NCBI GenBank assembly: GCA_964547515.1
Contig: CAZJOA010000047.1
Location: 1-17,572, forward strand
From: UBA11524 sp964547515
Lineage (GTDB): Bacteria > Bacillota > Clostridia > Christensenellales > Aristaeellaceae
Direction: 5' to 3'
Length of the DNA stretch: 17,572 nucleotides
The notes under the pieces were generated by a model. It did no database searches and was not told where the DNA came from. It saw only the letters and a list, made by a program, of their open reading frames with translations. Made by a program: the position numbers and the translations under genes. Below, piece after piece: positions 6,939 through 13,957 of this stretch (its first letter is position 1; every line of letters begins with the position of its first letter).

Positions 6939-8987
6939 ATGAAGCGCATCATCCCCTTGATTTTGACCGCAATGCTGCTGATCTGTGCCCTGAGTGGTAC
7001 GGCGCTGGCGGTGGAAAACCAATTCCATTTTGACAAGACCGTGCGTACCGTCTTTGAGGGCGAGACGCTCCAGCTGATCCTGGTGCGCGCGGGCGACTGC
7101 GCCGAACCGGGTGAGCTGACCTACACCACCTCGTCAAAGAAGATCGCCACCATCGACCAGAACGGCGTGGTGACGGGTCTGACCAAGGGTCAGGTGACGA
7201 TCACCGCGACGCTCAAGGGTGCAAAGCGCTCCTGGACGACGACGCTGTCCGTCACGGTGGCGCGCCGCGTGGAGAGCATCGAGGTCACGGGGAGCAAGCT
7301 GACCGTGTATGACCCGTGGGATCCCGTGGTGGCGGACATCCTCGACCCCACCTCCCCCTACGGACACCTGCCCGTGCTCCTGCTGCAAATGGGCAAGACC
7401 CAGACCATCTCCGCCACCTGTGAGCCGTCCTCCGCGACGAACCGCAAGTGGGAGCTGACCTCCTCCGATGAGAACGTCGTCAAGCCGGGCGCTTCCACCC
7501 TCACGCCGAAAAAGGCCGGCGAAGCCCTCGTCACCGTCCGCAGCGTCCAGAACCCCGAGGTCTGCCGGCAGTACCGCGCTCTGGTCGTTCAGCCCGTCAC
7601 CCGCGTGAAGATCTCCAGCGACATCAAGACCCTGTACATCGGCGACAGCATCGCCCTGTCGGCGGGCATCACCCCGGCGGATGCCACCATCCGCGAGGTC
7701 ACCTGGTCGTCCAGCCGGCCGGATAACGCTACGGTGGACGAATACGGCATCGTCACCGGTGTCAGCAAGGGCAGCGCGGTCATCACCGCCAAGGCCACCG
7801 ATGGCTCGGGCAAGTCCGACGCGTTCACTGTGACCGTCCGCCAGCAGCCGGAGCAGATCACCCTCAAACAGACCGAATACTCCCTCAAGGCGGGCAATTA
7901 CGTCACCCTGTGGCCGACAGTGTCCCCCGACACGACCAATGACAAGAGCGTGGAATGGCTCTCCTCCGACACGTCGGTGGTCAAGGTCAACTACGAGGGG
8001 CGCGTCACGGCGGTCAATGCGGGCACGGCCATCATCACCTGCCGGAGCAAGACTCATCCCCAGGTGTACGCGCAGGCCATCTTCCGCGTCTATCAGCCCG
8101 TGCAGAAGGTCGCCTTCAACGACAAGAACCCCTACGTCGCCGTGGGTGAGAGCATCCGCCTGTCCTGGACGGTCACGCCGTCCACCGCCACGGACACGTC
8201 CGTCACCTTCTCCACCAACAAGCCCGAGATCGTCAGCGTCAGCCAGGATGGCACCGTCACCGGCCTGAAGCGCGGCGAATGCTATGTATACGCCACGGCG
8301 AACGACGGCTCGGGCAAGAAGGGCAGCATCAAGGTGCAGGTGACCCAGCCGGTGGAGGGCGTGGGCATCACGAACGCGGAATGCACCGTGGGCGTGGGCG
8401 CGAAGGTCACGAACACCGCCGTCTTCTATCCGGAGGACGCATCCATCACCAACATGACCTGGACGGTGCAGGACGAGACCATCGCGACGGTGTCCGGCAC
8501 GGGCAAGAAGGCCACCGTCACCGGACGCGGCTGGGGCGAGACCACCGTCATCGGTGTGACGGAGGACGGCTCGTACGTCACGACCTTCAAGGTCAAGGTC
8601 GGCGATGTGAACAAGCCGCTGACCATCACCAACCTCTATGTGGAGGACGGCAATGTCATCCGCATCCAGGTGTACAACGCCTCCAACCTGACCATCGACA
8701 AGTTCTATTTCGAGATCGAGACCTATGACGCATGGGGCAATCCGGTCGTCTGCAACGACGACGGACGCTCCAACGACTTCGGCGGATCGTACTCCTACAC
8801 CCTTGATCCCGGCGGCGCGACCCGGCACGGACGCTTCTCCTTCGGCGGCGAATTCAACCGCCCTGCGGCCATCGGCAAGGTGACCATGCGCATCACCGGC
8901 TACACGACAGCCGACGGCGAGCGTGTCACCATCCGGCGTGCCAATCAGGTGGAGAAGACCTGGTCGGTGCGCGTCCTGGGCGAATGA
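6939..8987 (+). CDS. Secreted protein with about six bacterial Ig-like (Big_2) domains and a unique C-terminal domain
   Basis: The product is 682 residues. A signal peptide (MKRIIPLILTAMLLICALSG...ALA, cleavage near residue 24) is followed by about six Big_2-type repeats, roughly at residues 28-118, 119-225, 227-306, 308-390, 393-475 and 477-556. They carry the family signature of a tryptophan or threonine strand, then IATIDQNGVVTGLTKGQVTI or variants such as ATVDEYGIVTGVSKGSAVIT. Two repeats contain the near-identical DGSGK turn. The last 120 or so residues (557-682) form a different beta-rich domain, with NPVVCNDDGRSNDFGGSYSY, that I do not recognise. No LPXTG motif, SLH domain or membrane anchor is visible. 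Big_2 domains usually build adhesins or stalks of surface proteins, so an extracellular structural or binding role is inferred. The ATG at 6939 is favoured over an earlier TTG by its GGAGG site and by the signal peptide beginning there. Confidence 0.88.
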   Translation: MKRIIPLILTAMLLICALSGTALAVENQFHFDKTVRTVFEGETLQLILVRAGDCAEPGELTYTTSSKKIATIDQNGVVTGLTKGQVTITATLKGAKRSWTTTLSVTVARRVESIEVTGSKLTVYDPWDPVVADILDPTSPYGHLPVLLLQMGKTQTISATCEPSSATNRKWELTSSDENVVKPGASTLTPKKAGEALVTVRSVQNPEVCRQYRALVVQPVTRVKISSDIKTLYIGDSIALSAGITPADATIREVTWSSSRPDNATVDEYGIVTGVSKGSAVITAKATDGSGKSDAFTVTVRQQPEQITLKQTEYSLKAGNYVTLWPTVSPDTTNDKSVEWLSSDTSVVKVNYEGRVTAVNAGTAIITCRSKTHPQVYAQAIFRVYQPVQKVAFNDKNPYVAVGESIRLSWTVTPSTATDTSVTFSTNKPEIVSVSQDGTVTGLKRGECYVYATANDGSGKKGSIKVQVTQPVEGVGITNAECTVGVGAKVTNTAVFYPEDASITNMTWTVQDETIATVSGTGKKATVTGRGWGETTVIGVTEDGSYVTTFKVKVGDVNKPLTITNLYVEDGNVIRIQVYNASNLTIDKFYFEIETYDAWGNPVVCNDDGRSNDFGGSYSYTLDPGGATRHGRFSFGGEFNRPAAIGKVTMRITGYTTADGERVTIRRANQVEKTWSVRVLGE

Positions 8988-9001
8988 TCCCAACAGCATG
9001 T

Positions 9002-9047
9002 TCAGCCCGCCCCCCGTGCAAATGCGGAGGACGGGCTGATTTGCTTT
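9002..9047 (+). terminator. Probable Rho-independent terminator of the Big_2 protein gene
   Basis: TCAGCCCG (9002-9009) pairs with CGGGCTGA (9032-9039), and CCG/CGG pairs further in are possible. The stem is followed by ATTTGCTTT, an imperfect U-rich tail. It starts 14 bp after the stop at 8987. Confidence 0.6.
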
Positions 9048-9051
9048 GCTA

Positions 9052-9214
9052 ATACTAATTTTCATCTAAACCATATCATTCGCACAGTGTCTTTTCCGCC
9101 CTGGCTTTGCTTCGTTCCGCTCGCGCGTACATCCAGTACGCCTCGCTGCACTCAGCTTTGCCAGAACAAAAAATCCACTATGCTCGGTGCTATGTTTTAG
9201 ACGTAAATTAGTAT
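9052..9214. repeat. 163-bp element with 28-bp imperfect terminal inverted repeats (MITE-like)
   Basis: The left end 9052-9079 begins ATACTAATTT and continues TCATCTAAACC. The right end 9187-9214, read on the other strand, begins ATACTAATTT and continues ACGTCTAAAAC. The arms match at about 23 of 28 positions. The interior is also partly self-complementary: CTGGC near 9101 faces GCCAG near 9163, and GCGTAC/GTACGC flank a short loop near the centre, so the whole could fold into one long imperfect hairpin. There is no coding frame of credible content and no transposase. This structure fits a non-autonomous miniature element or a large palindromic intergenic repeat. Mobility is inferred from structure only. 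Confidence 0.6.
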
Positions 9215-9222
9215 AAAATGAT

Positions 9223-9356
9223 GAATTATGAATTAGGAATGATGAATTCAGCGTGTTTTGCCTGTGCTGCGGGGGCAGTCTGGCACTGGACTCCCTGTCG
9301 AAAGGGGTCAGCGCGGCGCACCACACTCTCAATTCCTAATTCCTAATTCATAATTC
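9223..9356. repeat. Inverted-repeat-flanked element, copy A
   Basis: A perfect 18-bp terminal inverted repeat, GAATTATGAATTAGGAAT (9223-9240) and its complement (9339-9356), flanks a GC-rich core. The stretch 9253-9358 is repeated at 9446-9549 with a single two-base difference. The core holds a small stem, GACTCCC against GGGGTC (9289-9309). The AT-rich ends contain several AATTCCTAATTC-type tandem units. It begins 8 bp after the 163-bp element. Confidence 0.75.
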
Positions 9357-9421
9357 CTAATTAACAAAAGCGAACCCGCACGATGATGAAAAATCAGCGG
9401 CATTGCGGCGTTGGGAAATCG

Positions 9422-9548
9422 GGAATTATGAATTATGAATTTAGAGTGTTTTGCCTGTGCTGGGGGCAGTCTGGCACTGGACTCCCTGTCGAAAGGGGTC
9501 AGCGCGGCGCACCACACTCTCAATTCCTAATTCCTAATTCATAATTCC
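9422..9548. repeat. Inverted-repeat-flanked element, copy B
   Basis: This is the second copy of the element at 9223-9356, in the same orientation. Its terminal arms 9422-9440 and 9530-9548 are complementary at 18 of 19 positions. The core 9446-9549 equals 9253-9358 except that the two bases CG in the run near 9270 are missing. The copies are separated by about 65 bp of unrelated sequence (9357-9421) in which I see no feature. The near identity of two non-coding copies points to recent duplication or insertion. Confidence 0.75.
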
Positions 9549-9554
9549 TCATTT

Positions 9555-9584
9555 AAAAAGGGCGGACTGCATTGCAGTCCGCCC
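9555..9584 (-). terminator. Strong Rho-independent terminator of the GH3 gene
   Basis: GGGCGGACTGC (9560-9570) and GCAGTCCGCCC (9574-9584) form a perfect 11-bp stem with a 3-base loop. On the minus strand it is followed by five T residues (9559-9555). It lies 15 bp beyond the GH3 stop codon. Confidence 0.92.
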
Positions 9585-9598
9585 TGATAGGTGTGGGT

Positions 9599-11974
9599 TT
9601 ATTCGGCCACGGTCATGGTGCCGGTCAGACCACCGATCTCGATGGTGTATTCGCCGGCGGCCAGGGTCAGATCCATGGTCACAACGCGCCAGCTGCCGCC
9701 GCACACGGTGAAGAGCTTCTCCGCGACGACCTCGCCGTTCGCCTTGGCCTGCACGGTGGTGATGCCGTCAGCGCCATTGTTGTTCAGCAGGCAGTACACG
9801 GTGAAGGGCTCACCGGCCTTGGCCTCGTTGCGCACGGTGGACTGGATGGTCTTGGAACCACGGCTGTTCTCGACCTCTTCCTGGGTGACGGTCTGGGGCA
9901 GGATCAGGCAGGAGTACGCGAAGTCAGGCTGCTGACCGTACTTCATGCCGTAGAGGGCCTGCACCAGCGGATCGCCCCAGTTGTTGGGGGAGGCATGGTA
10001 CTGCTTGTCAGCCATCATGGTGGCCTGGATCATCAGGCGGACATAGGGATCAGCGCCCTGATCGCCAGCCAGATCCTTCCACTGGAGCTCGTCGTTGATG
10101 GAGTCACGCGCCAGTTCCTTCACGATGACGCCGCCGGGCTCCTTCACGCCGAAGAGCAGGTCAGCATAGACCCAGGGCTCGGTGGCGGTGATGAAGCCAG
10201 CCTCGGTGGAGCCATGGTCAGCGGACTGATTGTAGCTCATGTAGATGACAGCGGTGGCATTCTCCAGGGTGTACTGGGTGGGATCGATGTTGTTCAGGGT
10301 CAGCACGAGGGGCTTGCCGAAGTACACGGCATCGTCGATGAGCAGCTCAGCCGCGTCGTTGATGTTGGAATAGTCGCCGATGACGACATCAGCCTCTTCG
10401 ACGGACTCAACGATGGTGGCGAAGTTGGCAACATACTTGGTGTAGCCGCTCTTGCGGTCGGCATTGCCGGAATCCAGGTAGACCTTGATGCCCTTCTGGA
10501 GGGGCAGGAGGTTGCCGTCATTCTTGACCAGCACGGCGGACTTGGCCTGGAGCTTCTCGGTCAGCTCGACCTCATAGGGGTTGCGGGCAGCGCGCAGGTC
10601 TTCGTTGGAGTGGATCTCGGTGGGGTTCGCGGCCCATTCGGCGGAGGCGCACAGCGCAACGGCGGCGTCCACGTCACGATAGGGATCCTCGAACAGGCCC
10701 TTCTTCATGGAGAAGTTGTAGATACGGGTCAGGGCGCGCTCAACGAACACGCGCTTGATCGTGCCATCCTGGATGCCGGCGACGATCAGGTCGGGGCGGT
10801 GGCACATGGCGTTCTCGTTGTAGGCATCTTCGCCGCCGTGGTCAACGTTGGGCGTGCCGAACATGTCCGTGCCCAGCTCCAGGACGCGGTTCATCATCCA
10901 GGCGTAGGTCTGCTGGGAGAGGTCGATGCCTTCGGGGGTGATGCCGGTCAGATGGCTGAAGCCGAAGGGCCACCAGTCGGTGACGACAACGCCGTCGAAG
11001 CCCAGGGTATCACGCAGATAGCCCATGGTCTCGGTCTCGAACTTCACGTCCACCGCATTCATGATGCCGGTGCCGCCGCAGTTGGTCATGACCCACTCGC
11101 AGCCATTGTCGATCGCGGCCTTCCAGCCGACCATCCAGTTGTCGAAGTTCTGCGCCACGGAGCGGGCGTTGCCGAAGTTGGAGTCGCCGCCGCGGCCGAT
11201 CCAGTGCTTGGTGCAGGACGCGAAGCCGGAATCCTCCAGGCCGCGGATCTCCGCCGCGATGACCTTCGCGATCAGCTCGGGGTTCTCGCCGTACTGCGCG
11301 CCGATCTCGTTGGCATAGGGCTCGAAGGTGACATGCACGCCGATGGCGTTCATGGCCTGGCCGTAGAAGTACGCCAGATCGTAAGCCAGCTCGGGGTCAT
11401 ACGCCGTGCCGAAGCCCTCGTGGGACTTGTCGATGTAGCCGCCGAAGGAGTTGTACTCACGGTCGGAGGTGAAGATCATCGGGATGCCAAGACGCATGGA
11501 CTCAGCCTTCGCCTGAAGGTTGTTCAGCGTGTTGGTGATGGTGATGGGCGTGCCGTTGAGGTTGAACAGCAGGCAGGTCATCTCGAACTCTTCGATGACG
11601 TAGCGTGCCTTCTCCAGATCGGCATTGATGCACAGCAGGCCGCCGGCCAGCTCTTCATCATTCATCTGGGCGATCAGATCGGCGATGCGCTCGGTGTTGG
11701 TCTTGCGCCAATCCTCATACACGTCCAGCGTGCCATTCTTGTTCATGTCCTTGAACTTCAGGCCGTCCGCCTCCAGAATGGGCGTCACGCCTTCCACATA
11801 AGACAGCTTCACCTGACCGGTGGTCTCGTCCGCCGGGATGACCGCGTAGGTCAGCGGCTGGGCAAGCAGCTCGGTCTCGGTGGGGCCAGCGGGTTCTTCC
11901 GCCGTCTCGGCGAACGCTCCGCCGATGCAGGACAGGAGCATCATCAGAGCCAGCAACAGAGACAGTTTCTTCAT
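9599..11974 (-). CDS. Secreted glycoside hydrolase family 3 enzyme (beta-glycosidase type)
   Basis: The product is 791 residues. A signal peptide (MKKLSLLLALMMLLSCIGGA, cleavage after AFA at about 22) indicates export. A calcium-type loop, DMNKNGTLDVYED (76-88), has ligands at the EF-hand positions D76, N78, N80, D84 and E87; similar DxNxNGxLDxYEDW loops precede the catalytic domain in other clostridial GH3 enzymes. The TIM barrel includes RLGIPMIFTSD (161-171), KH (256-257) and GFDGVVVTDW (325-334), where D333 sits where the GH3 nucleophile is expected. The second alpha/beta domain starts near VLVKNDGNLLPL. About 95 C-terminal residues form an Ig/CARDB-like beta domain. GH3 enzymes remove terminal sugars from beta-glucosides, xylosides and related glycans; the exact substrate is not readable. 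The ATG at 11974 follows AAGGAGGG. It has its own promoter and terminator. Confidence 0.9.
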   Translation of the reverse strand: MKKLSLLLALMMLLSCIGGAFAETAEEPAGPTETELLAQPLTYAVIPADETTGQVKLSYVEGVTPILEADGLKFKDMNKNGTLDVYEDWRKTNTERIADLIAQMNDEELAGGLLCINADLEKARYVIEEFEMTCLLFNLNGTPITITNTLNNLQAKAESMRLGIPMIFTSDREYNSFGGYIDKSHEGFGTAYDPELAYDLAYFYGQAMNAIGVHVTFEPYANEIGAQYGENPELIAKVIAAEIRGLEDSGFASCTKHWIGRGGDSNFGNARSVAQNFDNWMVGWKAAIDNGCEWVMTNCGGTGIMNAVDVKFETETMGYLRDTLGFDGVVVTDWWPFGFSHLTGITPEGIDLSQQTYAWMMNRVLELGTDMFGTPNVDHGGEDAYNENAMCHRPDLIVAGIQDGTIKRVFVERALTRIYNFSMKKGLFEDPYRDVDAAVALCASAEWAANPTEIHSNEDLRAARNPYEVELTEKLQAKSAVLVKNDGNLLPLQKGIKVYLDSGNADRKSGYTKYVANFATIVESVEEADVVIGDYSNINDAAELLIDDAVYFGKPLVLTLNNIDPTQYTLENATAVIYMSYNQSADHGSTEAGFITATEPWVYADLLFGVKEPGGVIVKELARDSINDELQWKDLAGDQGADPYVRLMIQATMMADKQYHASPNNWGDPLVQALYGMKYGQQPDFAYSCLILPQTVTQEEVENSRGSKTIQSTVRNEAKAGEPFTVYCLLNNNGADGITTVQAKANGEVVAEKLFTVCGGSWRVVTMDLTLAAGEYTIEIGGLTGTMTVAE

Positions 11975-11990
11975 GGGGTTCCCTCCTTAT

Positions 11991-12791
11991 TCAATTTGGG
12001 CGAATTCGTTCCATTCCGCCCATCCCGCCCCTATTGTACTTCACACGATCTTCACTGTCCATGGAATATCCAGCACAAACCCATGCACTTTTGGACACAA
12101 ACGCTTGCGCTTCAGCGCATAAGCGCTTCAGCGCTTCCTGGTGGCTGACGACGCAGTAGGTGGCCGCGTCGCAGCGCTTTCCCTGCGGGGAGAAGAAGAT
12201 GCTGTCGATGCCCGCGCGGACGGCGGCGGGGATGTCAGCCGTGGCGCTGTCACCCATCATGACGGCCTGCGCCTTGTCCGTGCAGCCCAGCCTTTCCAGG
12301 GCGACGAAGAGCAGACGCGGATCGGGCTTGGCCACGCCGACCTCTTCGGAGATGACCACCGCGTCGAACAGCGGCATCAGCGGACATTTCGCCAGACGGC
12401 TGCGCTGGATGGCGCTGACCCCGTTGGACACCAGGGCGATCTTCATCCGGCCATGCAGGGCACGGATGAAGTCCTCCGCACCGGGCAGCAGATCGGCATG
12501 ACTGCCCAGCGCCAGGTTGTAGCGGTCACTCATGGCCACGGGGTCGATGTCCGCCCGGGAAAGCGCATCCAGCAGCAGCCGGAAACGCTCCACCCGCAGG
12601 CGCGCTTGGGTGGTCTCGCCGCGCTCCAGCGCCTTCCACTGTGCGTCGTTGATGGCGTGGTATGTCCGGCAGACCGTTTCGTCCGCCGGCAGCGCAAAGG
12701 CCGTCAGCACATCCAGCAAAGCCTTGCGTTCGGCGGCGTTGAAGTCCATGAGGGTGTTGTCGTTGTCGATGAGCAGGTACTGATAGCGCAT
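11991..12791 (-). CDS. HAD-superfamily phosphatase, YjjG-like nucleotidase type, with C-terminal extension
   Basis: The product is 266 residues. The HAD motifs are complete: motif I DNDNT (9-13, nucleophile D9 and acid D11), motif II LVSNG (S122), motif III K155 in GVAKPDP, and motif IV GDSATAD (D181, D186). LIDNDNTLMDF and the spacing of the helical cap resemble the YjjG/YfnB group, which dephosphorylates pyrimidine and other nucleoside monophosphates in the cytoplasm. That group is usually about 225-230 residues; here the fold should end near residue 224, and about 40 further residues of low conservation run on to the stop 16 bp before the GH3 start. This tail is encoded by the DNA that carries tandem palindromes and the GH3 promoter. 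The ATG at 12791 follows AGGAGG and lies 13 bp after the preceding gene, so the two are co-transcribed. The substrate is an inference. Confidence 0.87.
   Translation of the reverse strand: MRYQYLLIDNDNTLMDFNAAERKALLDVLTAFALPADETVCRTYHAINDAQWKALERGETTQARLRVERFRLLLDALSRADIDPVAMSDRYNLALGSHADLLPGAEDFIRALHGRMKIALVSNGVSAIQRSRLAKCPLMPLFDAVVISEEVGVAKPDPRLLFVALERLGCTDKAQAVMMGDSATADIPAAVRAGIDSIFFSPQGKRCDAATYCVVSHQEALKRLCAEAQAFVSKSAWVCAGYSMDSEDRVKYNRGGMGGMERIRPN
12033..12061 (-). promoter_or_regulatory. Sigma-A-like promoter of the GH3 gene, inside the HAD reading frame
   Basis: On the minus strand the -35 box TGGACA (12061-12056) and the -10 box TACAAT (12038-12033) are separated by exactly 17 bp. Both differ from consensus by one base. 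Transcription would start near 12026, about 50 bases before the GH3 ATG. The promoter overlaps the last codons of the HAD gene. Confidence 0.75.
12106..12136. promoter_or_regulatory. Two tandem palindromes upstream of the GH3 promoter
   Basis: TGCGCTTCAGCGCA (12106-12119) and AAGCGCTTCAGCGCTT (12121-12136) are each perfect palindromes with a two-base centre. They share the 12-bp core GCGCTTCAGCGC at a 16-bp period. They lie about 45 bp upstream of the GH3 -35 box and inside the HAD coding sequence. They could bind a dimeric regulator or reflect a repetitive extension of the HAD tail. Confidence 0.45.
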
Positions 12792-12804
12792 GGTCGGCCT
12801 CCTG

Positions 12805-13734
12805 TCAGCGGTAATCCGGGTTGATGGTCGATCGGTCGGGCGCATCCTCGTGCAGGTAGTCCGCCACCCACACCTGACCATCCGTGCGCAGGCGGGTCAG
12901 CCCTGCATAAGTCAGCAGGTAGGGAATGCCCCTGGTGTGCAGATACTGCTTGCCGCCGGTGAGGGACTTGTCCGCGCTGGTGAGGATGCACAGCGAGGGT
13001 GACACCGCCCGGAGGAAGAGGTCGCTGAGGGCATCCTTGCCGTGATGGGGGTATTTGAGGATGTCCGCCTGAATGCCGCCGTCGGGCGGATCGGCGGCGT
13101 AGGAACGCTGGGCGGGCAGCTCGATGTCCGCCGCGAAGAGGATGGAGCGTTCGCCGTATTGGATGTGCAGCAGGGCGGATCGGTCGTTGGTCGTCCATGT
13201 GCCCGTGTCGTTGCGCTGGAGGACGCGGATGACGACCTCCTCCCCCGCGCCGAGGCAGAGCACATCGCCGTCAGCCGCATGCTCGATGGGGATGCCCCGG
13301 GCGGCGAAGTCCTGCGACGCGCGGACGCTCTTCCTGTTGTAGTCCTCCGGGAAGGTCAGCACAAGCCGGCCGATGGGATAGCTCTTCACCACCTCGCCAA
13401 AGCCGTTGAGGTGGTCGTGATGAGGGTGGGAGTTGAATGCGATGTCGATGTAATCCACGCCCATGGCGTTCAGCGCGGATCGGACGCGGCGCTGCATGAG
13501 GGGCGTGTCGTCGGATGCATCGATGAGCATGACATCATAGCCGAAGCGGACGATGGCGCAGTCGGACGAATACACCCGGGGGAAGACGATCTCCAGCACC
13601 TGCGTCCCGTCGGGGAAGCGGTACTCCTCGGTCAGCTCGCCCGTCCGGTCGATGAGGACGGGGGCGGACTCCTCCGCCCATGCGGACCTGCCCAGCAGCA
13701 CGCACAGCATCAGCCATGCCGCCAGTCGTTTCAT
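12805..13734 (-). CDS. Secreted metallo-beta-lactamase-fold hydrolase, ComEC C-terminal type
   Basis: The product is 309 residues. A signal peptide (MKRLAAWLMLCVLLGRSAWA) directs export. The metal-binding motif HPHHDH (103-108) fits HxHxDH, and later family motifs are NDRS (183-186), a metal-site aspartate in LFAADIE (199-205) and KYPHHGKDAL (227-236). The order and the PHHG motif match the stand-alone relatives of the ComEC C-terminal domain, many of which are proposed or shown to be metal-dependent nucleases or phosphodiesterases. Here the enzyme would act outside the membrane. The ATG at 13734 has an AGGAGG site and begins the signal peptide; the open frame continues upstream into the promoter region. 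A consensus promoter lies 25-54 bp upstream, and the HAD gene follows after 13 bp. The substrate (nucleic acid, nucleotide or phosphodiester) is not known. Confidence 0.87.
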   Translation of the reverse strand: MKRLAAWLMLCVLLGRSAWAEESAPVLIDRTGELTEEYRFPDGTQVLEIVFPRVYSSDCAIVRFGYDVMLIDASDDTPLMQRRVRSALNAMGVDYIDIAFNSHPHHDHLNGFGEVVKSYPIGRLVLTFPEDYNRKSVRASQDFAARGIPIEHAADGDVLCLGAGEEVVIRVLQRNDTGTWTTNDRSALLHIQYGERSILFAADIELPAQRSYAADPPDGGIQADILKYPHHGKDALSDLFLRAVSPSLCILTSADKSLTGGKQYLHTRGIPYLLTYAGLTRLRTDGQVWVADYLHEDAPDRSTINPDYR

Positions 13735-13759
13735 GTGTTTCGCCTCCTGTGCTGATGTC

Positions 13760-13788
13760 ATTGTAGTGAAAGGAACGGGGTTTGTCAA
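13760..13788 (-). promoter_or_regulatory. Sigma-A-like promoter of the metallo-hydrolase/HAD gene pair
   Basis: On the minus strand a perfect -35 box TTGACA (13788-13783) and a -10 box TACAAT (13765-13760) are separated by 17 bp. This is the closest to consensus of the promoters in the window. Transcription would start near 13753, only about 20 bases before the ATG at 13734. Confidence 0.82.
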
Positions 13789-13823
13789 CCGCCGCCCCCT
13801 CATTAGACGCATCCGCCGCGCCT

Positions 13824-13845
13824 TTTGTTCGATTTGTTCGATTTG
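13824..13845. repeat. Short tandem repeat, 9-bp unit TTTGTTCGA
   Basis: Two full copies (13824-13832 and 13833-13841) and a partial third lie in the divergent intergenic region between the metallo-hydrolase and DUF6273 promoters. They may be a protein-binding site or a replication-slippage product; nothing else supports either. Confidence 0.5.
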
Positions 13846-13885
13846 CTTCATGCGGTTTACAATTCTAACACTTTCGCCCCATCGG

Positions 13886-13915
13886 TGGACAAGTCCGCCA
13901 TGTTTATGGTATGAT
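13886..13915 (+). promoter_or_regulatory. Sigma-A-like promoter of the DUF6273-CapA-caspase operon
   Basis: The -35 box TGGACA (13886-13891) and the -10 box TATGAT (13910-13915) are separated by 18 bp. Transcription would start near 13922, about 36 bases before the ATG at 13958. It is back to back with the minus-strand promoter at 13760-13788, about 100 bp away. Confidence 0.65.
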
Positions 13916-13957
13916 AAGGTGTATGAATATCGAATTTCGCTGAAAGGCTGTGAGCAT

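Noticed and set aside
7134..9065. Minus-strand open frame of 643 codons opposite the Big_2 gene
   Set aside because: The plus-strand frame has a signal peptide, RBS, promoter and domain repeats; the antisense frame has none of these and is Asp/Gly/His-rich.
9066..9523. Two small minus-strand frames beginning with the same residues (MRVWCAALTPFDRE)
   Set aside because: They lie in the repeated elements and are identical only because the DNA is repeated. The frames then diverge and run into the inverted repeats; no RBS is seen.
9223..9549. CRISPR array
   Set aside because: There are only two long units of about 130 bp with internal inverted repeats and one 65-bp gap; this lacks the short regular repeats and spacers of a CRISPR, and no cas genes are nearby.
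11905..11974. Lipoprotein signal (lipobox) in the GH3 protein at LLSC
   Set aside because: The cysteine sits before a further AFA cleavage site, and Leu at the -2 position does not fit the usual lipobox; ordinary signal peptidase I cleavage is more likely.
9572..12148. Plus-strand open frame of 858 codons opposite the GH3 gene
   Set aside because: It is the antisense of a clear GH3 gene; its Gly/Val/His/Asp-rich composition is a codon-bias artefact and it would start inside the GH3 terminator.
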